Shown here piece by piece: positions 30,193 to 40,429 of a stretch of DNA of 64,000 bases (positions are counted from its first letter, which is position 1; every line of letters begins with the position of its first letter). The notes under the pieces were generated by a model that saw only the letters and a program-made list of their open reading frames with translations, was not told the DNA's origin and made no database searches. Source of the stretch: Saccharomycodes ludwigii. Its lineage: Eukaryota > Ascomycota > Saccharomycetes > Saccharomycodales > Saccharomycodaceae. A program made the translations under genes and the position numbers. The stretch covers positions 1,612,001 to 1,676,000 of the forward strand of contig NC_060203.1 in the NCBI RefSeq assembly GCF_020623625.1, written 5' to 3'.

Positions 30193-31629
30193 ATGACAGA
30201 TATTCAATTGCAAGATATTTCTTCCAGTTTAAGGACCTTTATAATAAACGACACTGAGCCTAAATCATATTCAACTGCCATAAAACCCTTGTCTGCGTAC
30301 CAGGATTACAAGCAATATGATTATCAACAAACCCAAGAGTCATCCATTCAAGAAGATATATCAGAGTTCCCAGATGGTGGATTCGAGGCATATACTTCTC
30401 TATTCGGGACATTTTGCGGGCTAGTGCCTGTATTTGGTGTGTTTAACAGTTTAGGTGCAATTCAAAGTTATATCAGTAATCAACAATTAGCTGGTGTCAA
30501 GGCTTCCAATATTTCTTGGATTTTCTCTTCATATTTAACTATTTGTTTTGCTAGCAGCGTTTTAGTTGGTGCCTATTTTGATAGGAACGGAGGCAGGATT
30601 CCAGGCATTTTGGTGACTATATTATTTGTTGGTGGAATAATGGCAATGGCAAATTCTACGAAAATTTGGCATTTTATTTTATCCTTTGGGGTTTGTTGTG
30701 GCGTTGCTACTGGATTTATGGCCACTATTTCTATGAGTTCTGTTACTACTTGGTTTTACAAAAAACGGTCTACAGCTACTAGCATAGCATTATTAGGAGG
30801 GTCTATAGGTGGGATTATCTTTCCAATTATGCTACGAAAATTGTTTGTGGAATTAGGCTTTGAATGGGCTATAAGGATTTTAGGATTCATTAGTTTAGGT
30901 TGTTTATTATGCTATATGTGCTTAAGTAAAGAACGACCTATCGATAATAAAGATGCCCGCCATTTGAAGAAACCATTCGAATCAAGAAGACAGTGTGTGC
31001 GTTGGTACATAACCTCCTGTTTTAACTGGAGATATTTATTGGATTACAAATTTTTATTTACTTCATTAGGAGTGTCTCTTGCTGAAAGTTCTTTAACGGC
31101 TGCTTCCACTTATTTTGCATCTTATGCTATTTTTAAAGGTAATTCAGAAGAGACTTCTTATGTTTTGCTTACGATGATCAATGTTTTCAGTATAGTGGGC
31201 CGTGTTTTACCAGGATATCTTTCTGATCACTTTTTTGGAGGATTTAATGTTATAATTGTTATGGTTATTATGTGTACTGTATTTAACTTTGCTATTTGGT
31301 TACCATTTGGTGGTAATAGCAAGTGTTTATGGGCATATTCATGTCTGTATGGGGTTTCTAGTGGCGGTATTATGAGTTTGACCCCTCCATTAATTGGTAA
31401 AATATCTAAAACTGTTGACTTTGGGAAAAGATACTCTACTACTTATCTGATACAAGCAGTTCTAACTTTACCTATTATTCCAATATGTGGTGCCATAATT
31501 GGGAATGACCCATCGCTTTCAGATTATAATAATTTTATAATTTTTGCTACAATGCTGATGCTAGGTGGTGCTTTTTGCTATATTATAGCAAGATATTTAT
31601 GCGTGGGGTTTAAATTGGTTGCTTTTTAG
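30193..31629 (+). CDS. MCH-type major facilitator transporter
   Basis: I place the start at the ATG at 30193, giving 478 residues; the frame is open 24 bp further upstream but without an ATG. The protein is a 12-segment MFS transporter of the monocarboxylate-transporter-homologue group (Mch2/Mch4/Mch5/Esbp6 in S. cerevisiae). It has the group's FPDGGFEAYTSLFGTF before the first membrane segment and GAYFDRNGGRIPG between segments 2 and 3. In S. cerevisiae, Mch5 carries riboflavin and the others do not carry monocarboxylates, so the substrate is unknown. It lies among vitamin and nitrogen genes, which could hint at a vitamin or metabolite role. C-terminus short, frame intact. Confidence 0.85.
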   Translation: MTDIQLQDISSSLRTFIINDTEPKSYSTAIKPLSAYQDYKQYDYQQTQESSIQEDISEFPDGGFEAYTSLFGTFCGLVPVFGVFNSLGAIQSYISNQQLAGVKASNISWIFSSYLTICFASSVLVGAYFDRNGGRIPGILVTILFVGGIMAMANSTKIWHFILSFGVCCGVATGFMATISMSSVTTWFYKKRSTATSIALLGGSIGGIIFPIMLRKLFVELGFEWAIRILGFISLGCLLCYMCLSKERPIDNKDARHLKKPFESRRQCVRWYITSCFNWRYLLDYKFLFTSLGVSLAESSLTAASTYFASYAIFKGNSEETSYVLLTMINVFSIVGRVLPGYLSDHFFGGFNVIIVMVIMCTVFNFAIWLPFGGNSKCLWAYSCLYGVSSGGIMSLTPPLIGKISKTVDFGKRYSTTYLIQAVLTLPIIPICGAIIGNDPSLSDYNNFIIFATMLMLGGAFCYIIARYLCVGFKLVAF

Positions 31630-33102
31630 GATTGAGTTGATGCATTCGTTTTTTTTTTTTTTTTTTTTTTTTTATCAGTGGTTGCAAGATTATCACTGTA
31701 GTACCAGTAATAAATTCTGTGATCTGTTTATTAGACCTTTTGATATCATATTTGTTTTTACAAATTTAAGAGATTTGAGTGCAGATATACACATAATAAC
31801 AGATCTATATAGAAGTTGTTTGCAAATTAATATGGGCTAATAGATGGTATTATTATTTTGGAAAATACTACTATGAAGAAACCTGATCTAATTATATATA
31901 AATATGCAACAAATGTATTGAAAAGTTTTAATAGAATGGAAACTTAACAAATAAATGAATCTTCAAATTGTTGTTAATTTTAAGCTGGTTATGGAGAAAC
32001 TGAAAATAATATGTTTACATGACTGATGGTAATCCTGTATATTATATTATTGCTGTTTAAAGTTCTGGCTATTCCAATTGTTTGATTATAATAGGTACTT
32101 ATAAGGATGGAAGTCTGTTTTCTTACAAACATACAATGATTATAGATGATACATGTCAAGATATCCAACAAGTTATGTATATGGGATCTAAATAGAGTTT
32201 GTTTATTTTTTTAGAATCGAGTATTTTCTAAATTTTTGTGAAAAAGAAAGAATAAGAATTTAATATATTTTAAGCATGTGCTTAACGGGGTTATCGCTTG
32301 TAAAAAATGACATTTACTTTGCCCTTTTTTAGGGTGTTTGTTATTATTTTTATAAATAAACAAGTGAATAAAAATCTATATCCAATTTAATCCAATAAAT
32401 CTTATTTTAAATATTAAGAATAAGATTTTGGTACAGTATTATGATTCTAACGAACCGCAATGTATCAAACCCTTTTTTTTTTGCTAAGAGATTGATGAAA
32501 AAGGTTTGAATCTGCTAATAGTTTATTTTATTCTTATAGCCTTATAATAATATTCAAACAAGTGTATCTTTACATATAAAAAGTGACTAAAAAACAACTA
32601 ACTTTGTCAATATATTAAAGTATATCATGTATATTCTCTTATGCTCTGTTATTAACCTTTTTCAAATACTTTGAAGAAAAAATATTCATTCTCCTTTGTA
32701 TATTTAGGTTTTTCCTACAACATCAAAATATTATGCAACACAATTTTATATTTTTTTTTTCTGCGCCTAATAAAAAAAAAAAACATAAGAAAAAAAATTA
32801 CCTTAAACATTTGAATAATAAACTAGACATCTTTACAAACATGCTAACAAAAAAATAATATCCAGTAATAAGGCACACATACCTCTAAGGCATAGCTTAT
32901 AAATTCAGAATACAAAGATTTATAATCCACGTTCTTTTATTTTTTTGAATACTTCTACTCAACAGGGGAGGAAATGAACAAATAAAAATGTAAAATGAAA
33001 CGTATATAAAGGCCATGGATAATTATCATCAAGATATTTGCTTTCCTTTCCTTTTCTTTCTAAAAACACAAAGATCAACAAACAAGAACAAACAAGAACA
33101 AA
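31630..33102. other. Long spacer with the THI5-type gene promoter
   Basis: Nearly 1.5 kb without a gene. A poly-T run of about 24 bp follows the MCH-type stop (31650-31673). The right end is the promoter of the THI5-type gene, with a TATATAAA box at 33003-33010, 93-100 bp before its ATG. I could not identify a thiamine-response element by eye. No RNA gene seen. Confidence 0.5.
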
Positions 33103-34131
33103 ATGACCACTGATAAAATCACCTTTTTACTTAACTGGCAAACTGCTGCATACCACATTCCAATTTATTTGGCTCAAACCAAGGGATACTTCAAAGAGCA
33201 AGGCTTAGATATTGCTATTTTGGAACCAAGCAATCCATCCGATGTAACTGAATTAATTGGGTCTGGTAAAGTCGACATGGGTTTGAAAGCTATGATTCAC
33301 ACTTTGGCCGCTAAAGCTAGAGGGTTCCCTGTTACTTCTGTTGCCTCTTTGTTAGACGAACCATTCACTGGGTTATTGTACTTGAAAGGCAGCGGTATCA
33401 CTGAAGATTTCCAATCTTTGAAGGGTAAAAAGATTGGTTATGTTGGTGAATTTGGTAAGATCCAATTGGACGAATTGACCAAGCATTATGGTATGACACC
33501 AAACGACTACACTGCTGTTAGATGTGGTATGAATGTTGCCAAATATATCATCGAGGGCAAGATTCATGCTGGTATTGGTATTGAATGTATTCAACAAGTG
33601 GAATTGGAAGAATACTGCAAAAAGCAGGGCAGACCAGTTACTGATGTTCAAATGTTGAGAATTGACAAGTTGGCTTGTTTGGGTTGTTGCTGTTTCTGTA
33701 CTATTTTGTACATTTGTAATGATGAATTTTTGGCCAAGAATGGAGACAAAGTTAGAAAGTTTTTGATTGCCATTAAAAAGGCCACTGATGATGTTTTGAA
33801 CCACCCAGAACAATCTTGGGCTACATATACAGATTTGAAGCCACAATTGAATACTGATTTGGCTTACAAACAATACCAAAGATGTTTTGCTTACTTTTCC
33901 AGTTCTTTGTACAATGTGCATCGTGATTGGAAAAAAGTTACTGGGTACGGTAAGAGATTGGAGATTTTGCCATTGGATTACAAGTCCAATTACACCAATG
34001 AATATTTGTCATGGCCAGAACCCAACGAAGTGGAAGACCCATTAGAAGCCCAAAGATTGATGGGTATTCACCAAGAAAAATGCAGAGAAGAGGGGTCTTT
34101 CAAGAGATTAGTTGTTCCATTGAAACATTGA
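33103..34131 (+). CDS. THI5: THI5-family HMP-phosphate synthase
   Basis: The 342-residue product is highly similar to S. cerevisiae Thi5/11/12/13 (340 residues), which make the thiamine pyrimidine precursor HMP-P from PLP and a histidine of the enzyme itself. It is a single-turnover suicide reaction. The key residues are present: Lys62, which holds PLP, and His66, which is consumed, in [10 protein letters not shown]; and the CCCFC iron-site motif at residues 195-199. Codon use is strongly biased (TTG, GCT, AAG), as expected for a protein made in bulk because each molecule acts once. It is probably repressed by thiamine, as in S. cerevisiae. Only one copy is seen here, about 30 kb from the window end, in keeping with the subtelomeric habit of this family. 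Confidence 0.96.
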   Translation: MTTDKITFLLNWQTAAYHIPIYLAQTKGYFKEQGLDIAILEPSNPSDVTELIGSGKVDMGLKAMIHTLAAKARGFPVTSVASLLDEPFTGLLYLKGSGITEDFQSLKGKKIGYVGEFGKIQLDELTKHYGMTPNDYTAVRCGMNVAKYIIEGKIHAGIGIECIQQVELEEYCKKQGRPVTDVQMLRIDKLACLGCCCFCTILYICNDEFLAKNGDKVRKFLIAIKKATDDVLNHPEQSWATYTDLKPQLNTDLAYKQYQRCFAYFSSSLYNVHRDWKKVTGYGKRLEILPLDYKSNYTNEYLSWPEPNEVEDPLEAQRLMGIHQEKCREEGSFKRLVVPLKH

Positions 34132-34981
34132 AATATAGATTTATATACTGGTATATATAATATTATGTACGTGTGTGTTAATGAACTGCCATTCTTAATA
34201 AGTATTGTGCAAGATTTTTAATGCGGTGAAATGATTTCTAGTGTATTCTTTTTTGCACTTCAAATCACTTATCTAAAAAAAATATTAAAAAAAAAAGAAA
34301 TTTGTTAGTCTTTTGTTTTTTATGATTAAATTAGATTTATTACCTCTTTTTTTATATAACCTCGTTTGTTATGAAAAAAATAATAGTATTAAAATGTGAG
34401 TAACGTGAAAGAATCATATTTTTTTTTAATATACTTTTTAAAAGCAAAAGTACGAAATGTACGGATATGCGTTGTTCGGATAGCAACCGATATAGGGGTA
34501 CTCGTCTTGTGTGTTTATTCTAAAATAAACGACGTACATGAACATTAAAAAAGGGAGAGAGGTACAAGCTTATTTGTTTAGAGTGTAAATCTACTACAAA
34601 TCACATGGTGGCACGGCAACAAATCATATAAACTACACCAACAATTGTGAATTACTGAGATAATAAAACGGTATATATCTATGTAAACAAACGGAACCTT
34701 TTTGTTCTGCCAGTACCGACGAAAACTGCCAAGGAAAATCTGATCTTACCCCTTAAAAATAAAAAAATAATCGCTCCTAAACTTTAAGATTTGTTTTGTA
34801 TCTTAAGACCATTCCTCGTAATTTAATTATATAAAAGGAGTAAGGCCAAAAGATATCTACTGTGGATTATTGTTGATGAAATGTATCCCCTACTTTGAAA
34901 CCCTACACTTTTGTTAAGGAAAAAAAACTACATAGTTGTCACTATATTAACAAAACCTCAAAAAAAAAATAAAAAAAGAAA
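34132..34981. other. Spacer between THI5-type and methyltransferase genes
   Basis: The 850-bp gap holds several CGG/CCG triplets around 34455-34490 (CGGATA ... CCGATA), which could bind a Zn2Cys6 regulator, some 490-520 bp before the methyltransferase start. Otherwise AT-rich. Confidence 0.35.
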
Positions 34982-35839
34982 ATGTCTACATTTGCAGACC
35001 AAAAGTTTGATTCAAAACATTACAAGGATAACAGACCAACATACCCTGAATCTTTATATAACGCCATTCTTTCATATCATAAGGGTGAAAGAGAAACTGC
35101 AGTTGACGTTGGTTGTGGTACTGGTATTGGAACTTTCCCTTTATTGAAATACTTCCATCATGTTGTCGGTACCGATCCTTCAAGTAAGATGTTAGAACCA
35201 GCTAACGAACTAAAAAAAGAATTTGAACAAAAAAACACTGACAAAACTATAAAATTTTTGTGTTGTAAAGCTGAAAACCTGAGCTCTGTTCTTCCACCAG
35301 ATTCAGTTGATTTAATCACTTGTGCAGAAGCCATTCATTGGTTTGATACAGACAAGTTCTTCAAGGAAGCTTATAAAGTTTTGAAAACTAATGGCACGTT
35401 GGCTATTTGGGCTTATGTCGAACCAAGGTTTCTTGATTATCCAAAGGCAAACGAAATTTATGAGAAATTTGTTTTTGACGATGATAGGTACATGGGCCCA
35501 TGCTGGCAACAGCCTGGTAAATCATATTTGAGGAATTTTTGCAGGGATATTAAGTTACCAACTGATCTTTTCTCAGACGTGATTAAAATTGACTATGTTC
35601 CAATGAAAAGTAACAAAAAGACTGCTTTCCAAATTGCTAGAGATGACTATACCATGGCTGATTTTAGAAAATATTTGTATAGTTGGAGTGCTTACCACAA
35701 TTGGCAACAAAAATATGGAGGAGAAGGGAAAAATATTGCTGATATGTTTGTTGGCAAGTTGAAAGAAGAATTTGGTTGGACTGATGATACTAAGTTAAGA
35801 GTTGAATGGGGAACTTTTTATATTTTGGCTAGAAAGTAA
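34982..35839 (+). CDS. SAM-dependent methyltransferase, Tmt1/Crg1-like
   Basis: The 285-residue product has the class I motif I VDVGCGTGIGT at residues 41-51, an acidic residue after strand 2 (GTDPSSKM) and the family signature CAEAIHWFDTDKF. It shares features with both trans-aconitate methyltransferase Tmt1 (opening MSTF, WAYVEPRFLDYP, WSAYHNW) and Crg1, the cantharidin-resistance methyltransferase (GCGTG, YF..VVGTDPSS, KLEWxTFY-type end). I cannot assign it to one. Such enzymes act on small carboxylic molecules in the cytosol. Intact. Confidence 0.85.
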   Translation: MSTFADQKFDSKHYKDNRPTYPESLYNAILSYHKGERETAVDVGCGTGIGTFPLLKYFHHVVGTDPSSKMLEPANELKKEFEQKNTDKTIKFLCCKAENLSSVLPPDSVDLITCAEAIHWFDTDKFFKEAYKVLKTNGTLAIWAYVEPRFLDYPKANEIYEKFVFDDDRYMGPCWQQPGKSYLRNFCRDIKLPTDLFSDVIKIDYVPMKSNKKTAFQIARDDYTMADFRKYLYSWSAYHNWQQKYGGEGKNIADMFVGKLKEEFGWTDDTKLRVEWGTFYILARK

Positions 35840-36049
35840 AAGTGGTTTGTGATCTGTGTTTCAGATTTACGTTTATATTTATATCCTTTTTTTTTTTTTT
35901 TTTTTGTGTGTGTGTAATGAATTGATTTTAATATTTTTTTGGAAAACAGAAGAAAAAAACAAAAATTCCCAGTTTAAATTTTCAGATGAAAAGAATGAAA
36001 TGTGTAAAAAGTGGTTCAATTACGTGTGTCTTTGCAAGCTGGTAAATTA

Positions 36050-36197
36050 ATAATATGATCACGTGGGTCCAAGGTGTGTACGGAAATATGGACATTAATT
36101 ATTTGTTCCGTGTTTTTTATGGTTGCTTGTCGGACAAACTACGATAATCTCGTATTTCCTCATGTTCTCCATACGAATCCATCTGTATTATTAATAA

Positions 36198-36230
<33 letters not shown>

Positions 36231-38700
36231 GTTTTGCTTTTATTAAATTAGCATCTCAGCGTTAAATTTTTTCTCTCTTCTTTTAGTAATTTCCTTAACA
36301 CAAAACAAACCATATTTGGAAAAAAAAAAAAAAAAAACAAAAAAAAAACAAAAAAAAACAAAAAAAAAACAAAAAAGTAAATAAAAATGTCGTAAAACAA
36401 CATTTTACAGACCAAGAGAAACTATGAAATAATTTAGAACACTAATACCACAAATGATATTTTGTTTAAAGCAACAAACATTGTTGTAAGTGTTAATACT
36501 ATTTTTTTGACTCATTTAAAAGAAACCATTGTTGATAATTCTGTTAACAACACTGATACTATTCACACCACTGCCATCACTAGTACTGCCTTGGTTAGCA
36601 GTAACAAGAGGGAAAAAAAAATACCACTGAATTTGAATATACTGGGTTAACTGAATCACAAGTACTAGCTTTGAGATGTTATCCAAAACATTCGGCACTA
36701 AACAGTAAATGGGAAACATGGACATATCAGGATTTCAAGCCAACATTAAAAAAAGAATTGGCAACTGAATTGTTAATTGGTAATGAGGATCTGTTTTATT
36801 TCACTTGTAAACATCCTGGGTTTAATACTAAACGTTCATTAAAAAGAAAAGGACCATCAAATTCCGCCTTAACAAACCATCTTAAATTTGTGCATTTAGT
36901 TAATAATAAAAAATACCCAGCATCTTATCTGGCCAAAAAATAAGAAATAAGAGATAAATCTATATCGCAAAAATTAACAACATTACTAGTTAATACAAAT
37001 TCACCAGTTGCTATTTTTGAAAATAGTGGATGAACAGGCAAATTAACACTTGAGGAACTTGCTAAAAGCTGTAACGATTTATTCAACACTTTATTAGGAA
37101 CACCGTGGAAGATAATTTTATTGGAATATGTCATGATTTTTGGATCTCAAAGGCTGGTAATCATTATATTGCATTTAATGCACATTTTTTAAACAAGGCT
37201 AATGAAATGAAGGTATTTTTAGTAGGGTTTTGACCACAGAAAAAATTTGATCATCAAGAGGCTTTTGAATGTTGGAAACAGATAGTCAAGAAATATAGCT
37301 TTTTATCCAAGAATTCTCTTTATTTTACATCTGATAATGCTGCGGTTGCGATAAAATCAAGTAAATTTATTTGCACTCATTTAGATGATGCCTTTGTAGA
37401 TATCAAAACTAACTATAATGGATGTTTTTTATATTGTACTTCTTTATTTTGCAAAATCATTTTTTGGTTTAACTTTAAAGAGAGAGAAAAAAAGGCCAGA
37501 AAACAAATATTATCAAGATAATATTGGAGGTGACGAAAGGGAAGAATATGAGAGCATTGATCCTGAAATATTAGCAAATGGTGAAGTGGAATGTACTTTT
37601 GATGATGAAGAATATGATAAAGATGATATTTTAGATGTTTTAAACCAAATAAATATACACCACACTTGTTTTAAAAGATCACCTAAACATACCCACATGT
37701 TTAGAAATATTGTTCTACAAAAATTAAAGAGGGAGATATTACCTAAAGAGTGGATATCCATGTTTGATGGAATTCATTGCATGATGCCTTAAATGGAGCC
37801 CTTGGATTAAAGGAGTTTTTGGTACTCCCAGAATATAAAGCGATTGATATTAAGGCTGATGCTTTTACAGAAAAAGATTTTCAAATTATGAAAGAATTGC
37901 TTAAAATAACCAGTATATTGCAAAACTTAGTTTTATTTTATTCTCAAAATGAACCCCATTATCCCCTGATTATGGTTTCGCTCATGAATTCGCTAAAGTT
38001 TTTACAACCTATCACTGATAGATTAATAAAGATTCAAGTTTTACATAGTGGTTGGGAGGAAGATTTCAAAGCGCAGTTTGGGAAATATTCTAGTAAGTAT
38101 AATAACAATGACTTGCTAAGAGTTGCCACTTCCTTACTTGGATCGACGAGTTATAAATTTATTGATCTGGAATTTGGTAATTCTGATAATGAATCGGAAA
38201 TAATTGTAAAATTACTAAATGATTTTTTTAAGATTGCTGAAATGGGTGAAATAAATTCAAATTTGGAGGACCATGTCGCAATATTTAATAGTAACGATGA
38301 TGATGGTAATAATAATACCAATTTTAATAGTACGGCACTTGTTAATAATAACATTGTTGATATGAATAATAATACCTGTGAAAATTTGCCTGCGATAAAT
38401 TCAAATTTTGAAACGATTTATAAAGAATTTTTTTATGGAACAGGCAATAATTATAGTTTTATGACTTCAAATTCTATATCTGGATGTACTTATACTTCCA
38501 ATTCCACTTCTGAATCCACTTCTAATTCTACTTCTAATTCAACTTCTAATTCTACCTCCAATTCTGATTTGACTTACTCTTCTCCTAGTAACACTAATCT
38601 GCCCATTTCCACTAATAGTAAAAACAAAGCTGCCATTAGCTATAATAATATTAGTATTTCAAATAAAGTCATTTTTTTTTTGATAGATTAAGAAAAATTA
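36050..38700 (+). mobile_element. Decayed hAT-type DNA transposon, copy A
   Basis: The left edge is set where similarity to copy B begins (about 36050, shared landmarks TTGTCGGACAAA and ATACGATAA-like sequence). A BED-type finger region lies at about 36671-36943 (FYFTCKHPGFN ... SALTNHLKFVH). A middle part holds the hAT-like SDNAAVAI and CTHLDDAF near 37320-37400, and a distal part at 37777-38691 has KITSILQNLVLFYSQNEPHYPLI, like the hAT transposase end. The last 150 codons are an Asn/Ser/Thr-rich tail. The frame is broken in several places, so the transposase is dead. Against copy B, copy A lacks about 170 bp between 37078 and 37090 but keeps the 3' half. The right boundary and terminal inverted repeats were not found. 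Confidence 0.75.
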
Positions 38701-39475
38701 TTATTTCAACTTTATCTGTATAGTAATAACTTTGATATATATTGTACACAAGATTTGTTGTTGTTATAGTATTGTTTTGCTCGTTACTAATATTTTTTTG
38801 CTCGTTACTAATATTTTTTAAAGGTATTTTTTTTTCGCGTCATGAGTTTCCCACGTATTCTTAAGAATGCCTGCTAGCTCGCGCACAACTGCGGTCAACA
38901 CAGCACGGTCTACACCCTAACTCCATTTGATATTATTTCCGTCTTTATCACGGACTTCCTTTATAGACTCAATATTTCATGGAAACAAATAAAAGCTTTT
39001 TTAAAAAGACAAAGGCAAAATGGGGTGTAAATCAAATATATTATTTAGGGTTATACCTTTGAGGTGTAATAAAATATATTAAAATATTTTCAAACTGCTC
39101 TTATATAAAGAACTGATTATTTGAGCAAATAATAATTTGAGTAAATCACTTTCCATGATATATAAAGACATAGGTATAAACTTATTATTATTTTATATTT
39201 TTTAGAGACGAGAAAAAAAAAAAAAAAAAAGGTAATACCACCATTAATAATTATTAGCAGAAAATAATAATATTAAACGTTGCTGACTCATTGACTAACG
39301 GCAGAACCATAAAATAAGAGCAACATGTGACATTAACGATCAAATTATATTAATAAATAAAACTGATTTATATTTAAAGCAAAATGGCAAAATCAAAGAA
39401 AATGGGTACAAAGAAAATATTGAAATAAAGCTGGATATGGAGGGAAAAAATCCACCTTGAACCTTTTTTTGCAAA
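38701..39475. other. Spacer 3' of hAT copy A
   Basis: AT-rich DNA of about 775 bp. It has a 21-bp direct tandem duplication (TTTTGCTCGTTACTAATATT-type) at about 38773-38816 and, at 38836-38935, a short patch of unusually high GC (GCTAGCTCGCGCACAACTGC and beyond). The patch might mark the transposon end or an older insertion. The metallothionein-like gene ends at 39476. Confidence 0.35.
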
Positions 39476-40117
39476 TTAGCAAACACATTTGCAGACACAT
39501 TCACCACCTTCACAAACACATTTGCAAACACATTCACCACCTTCACAAACACATTTGCAGACACATTTTCCATCTTCACAAACACATTTGCCATCCTTAC
39601 AGACACATTTGCAGACACATTCACCACCTTCACAAACACATTTACAGACGCATTTTCCATCCTTACAAACACATTTGCCATCTTCACAAACACATTTGCA
39701 GACACATTTTTTATCTTCACAAACACATTTACCATCCTTACAAACACATTTACCATCCTTACAAACACATTTGCAGACACATTTTCCATCTTCACAAACA
39801 CATTCACCACCTTCACAAACACATTTGCAGACACATTTTCCATCTTCACAAACACATTCACCACCTTCACAAACACATTTGCCATCCTTACAGACACATT
39901 TGCAGACACATTCACCACCTTCACAAACACATTTGCCATTCTTACAAACACATTTGCAGACACATTTACCATCTTCACAACCGAATTTACCACTTTCGCA
40001 GACACAGTCAGCGAATTTGTTACCTTCAGAGACGCATCCAGGACCTTTGCTTATCTTGTTTGAACATTCACATGTCTTTATATTTTTTTCAGTATTACAA
40101 CATTTACTAGCGCACAT
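39476..40117 (-). CDS. Giant metallothionein-like protein, 65 cysteines
   Basis: The 213-residue product has 65 cysteines (30%), nearly all in Cys-X-Cys pairs, and no other plausible reading. Residues 1-47 are unique (MCASKCC ... CESGKFGC). Residues 48-213 are made only of 18 seven-residue units (EDGKCVC, KDGKCVC, EGGECVC and near variants) and 10 four-residue KCVC units, so Cys-Val-Cys recurs throughout. There are no aromatic residues after Phe45 and no His. This is the composition of a metallothionein, probably for Cu(I) or Zn/Cd thiolate clusters in the cytosol, but it is several times larger than Cup1 (61 residues) and not similar in sequence. Lys and Asp/Glu alternate. The repeat DNA (21- and 12-bp modules) points to growth by unequal exchange. 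The frame is intact; metal binding is inferred. Confidence 0.85.
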   Translation of the reverse strand: MCASKCCNTEKNIKTCECSNKISKGPGCVSEGNKFADCVCESGKFGCEDGKCVCKCVCKNGKCVCEGGECVCKCVCKDGKCVCEGGECVCEDGKCVCKCVCEGGECVCEDGKCVCKCVCKDGKCVCKDGKCVCEDKKCVCKCVCEDGKCVCKDGKCVCKCVCEGGECVCKCVCKDGKCVCEDGKCVCKCVCEGGECVCKCVCEGGECVCKCVC

Positions 40118-40251
40118 TATTACTATATATTTGTATGGTTATTTGATTTTGTTTTATTTATTACCAGCTTTTAATTCTAGTATGCATTGCTAAGTATTGA
40201 AAAAGGCAAATCCAGAAGGAGCTACTATTAAATTAATTTTTTGTATTGTAC

Positions 40252-40262
40252 TATTTATATAA
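40252..40262 (-). promoter_or_regulatory. TATA box of the metallothionein-like gene
   Basis: On the minus strand TATATAAA lies about 135-145 bp upstream of the ATG, a normal yeast distance for a strongly inducible gene. Confidence 0.5.
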
Positions 40263-40286
40263 CGAAAAAAAAAATGATAAAAAGAA

Positions 40287-40400
40287 ATAGGATTATAAAC
40301 AAAGCTGTGATCTTAAGAAAACAGCTTTTTTTTTTAGAAATTGAAAGAAGAAAAGAAATAGTATTAGTAATAGGATTATAAACAAGGATATGATCTTAAG
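40287..40400 (-). promoter_or_regulatory. Duplicated upstream module of the metallothionein-like gene
   Basis: A 31-bp element (ATAGGATTATAAACAA, four to five variable bases, TGATCTTAAG) occurs at 40287-40317 and again at 40370-40400, in direct orientation 83 bp apart. Each copy is followed a few to 20 bp later by ACAGCT. The core AGCTG/GCTG, which is also the core of Ace1/Amt1 copper-factor sites, recurs at about 40183, 40303, 40321 and 40427. No site matches the full Ace1 consensus, so the copper link is a guess. The duplication itself is plain. Confidence 0.55.
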
Positions 40401-40429
40401 AGAAGAAATATAAAATACAGCTAATATGC

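Noticed and set aside
39457-40193. Two plus-strand frames of more than 200 codons (His- or Thr/Ser/Pro-rich) across the metallothionein-like gene
   Set aside because: They are the antisense of the Cys repeat, open only because of the 21- and 12-bp modules. The Cys-rich minus-strand frame is the one with a TATA box and a sensible product.
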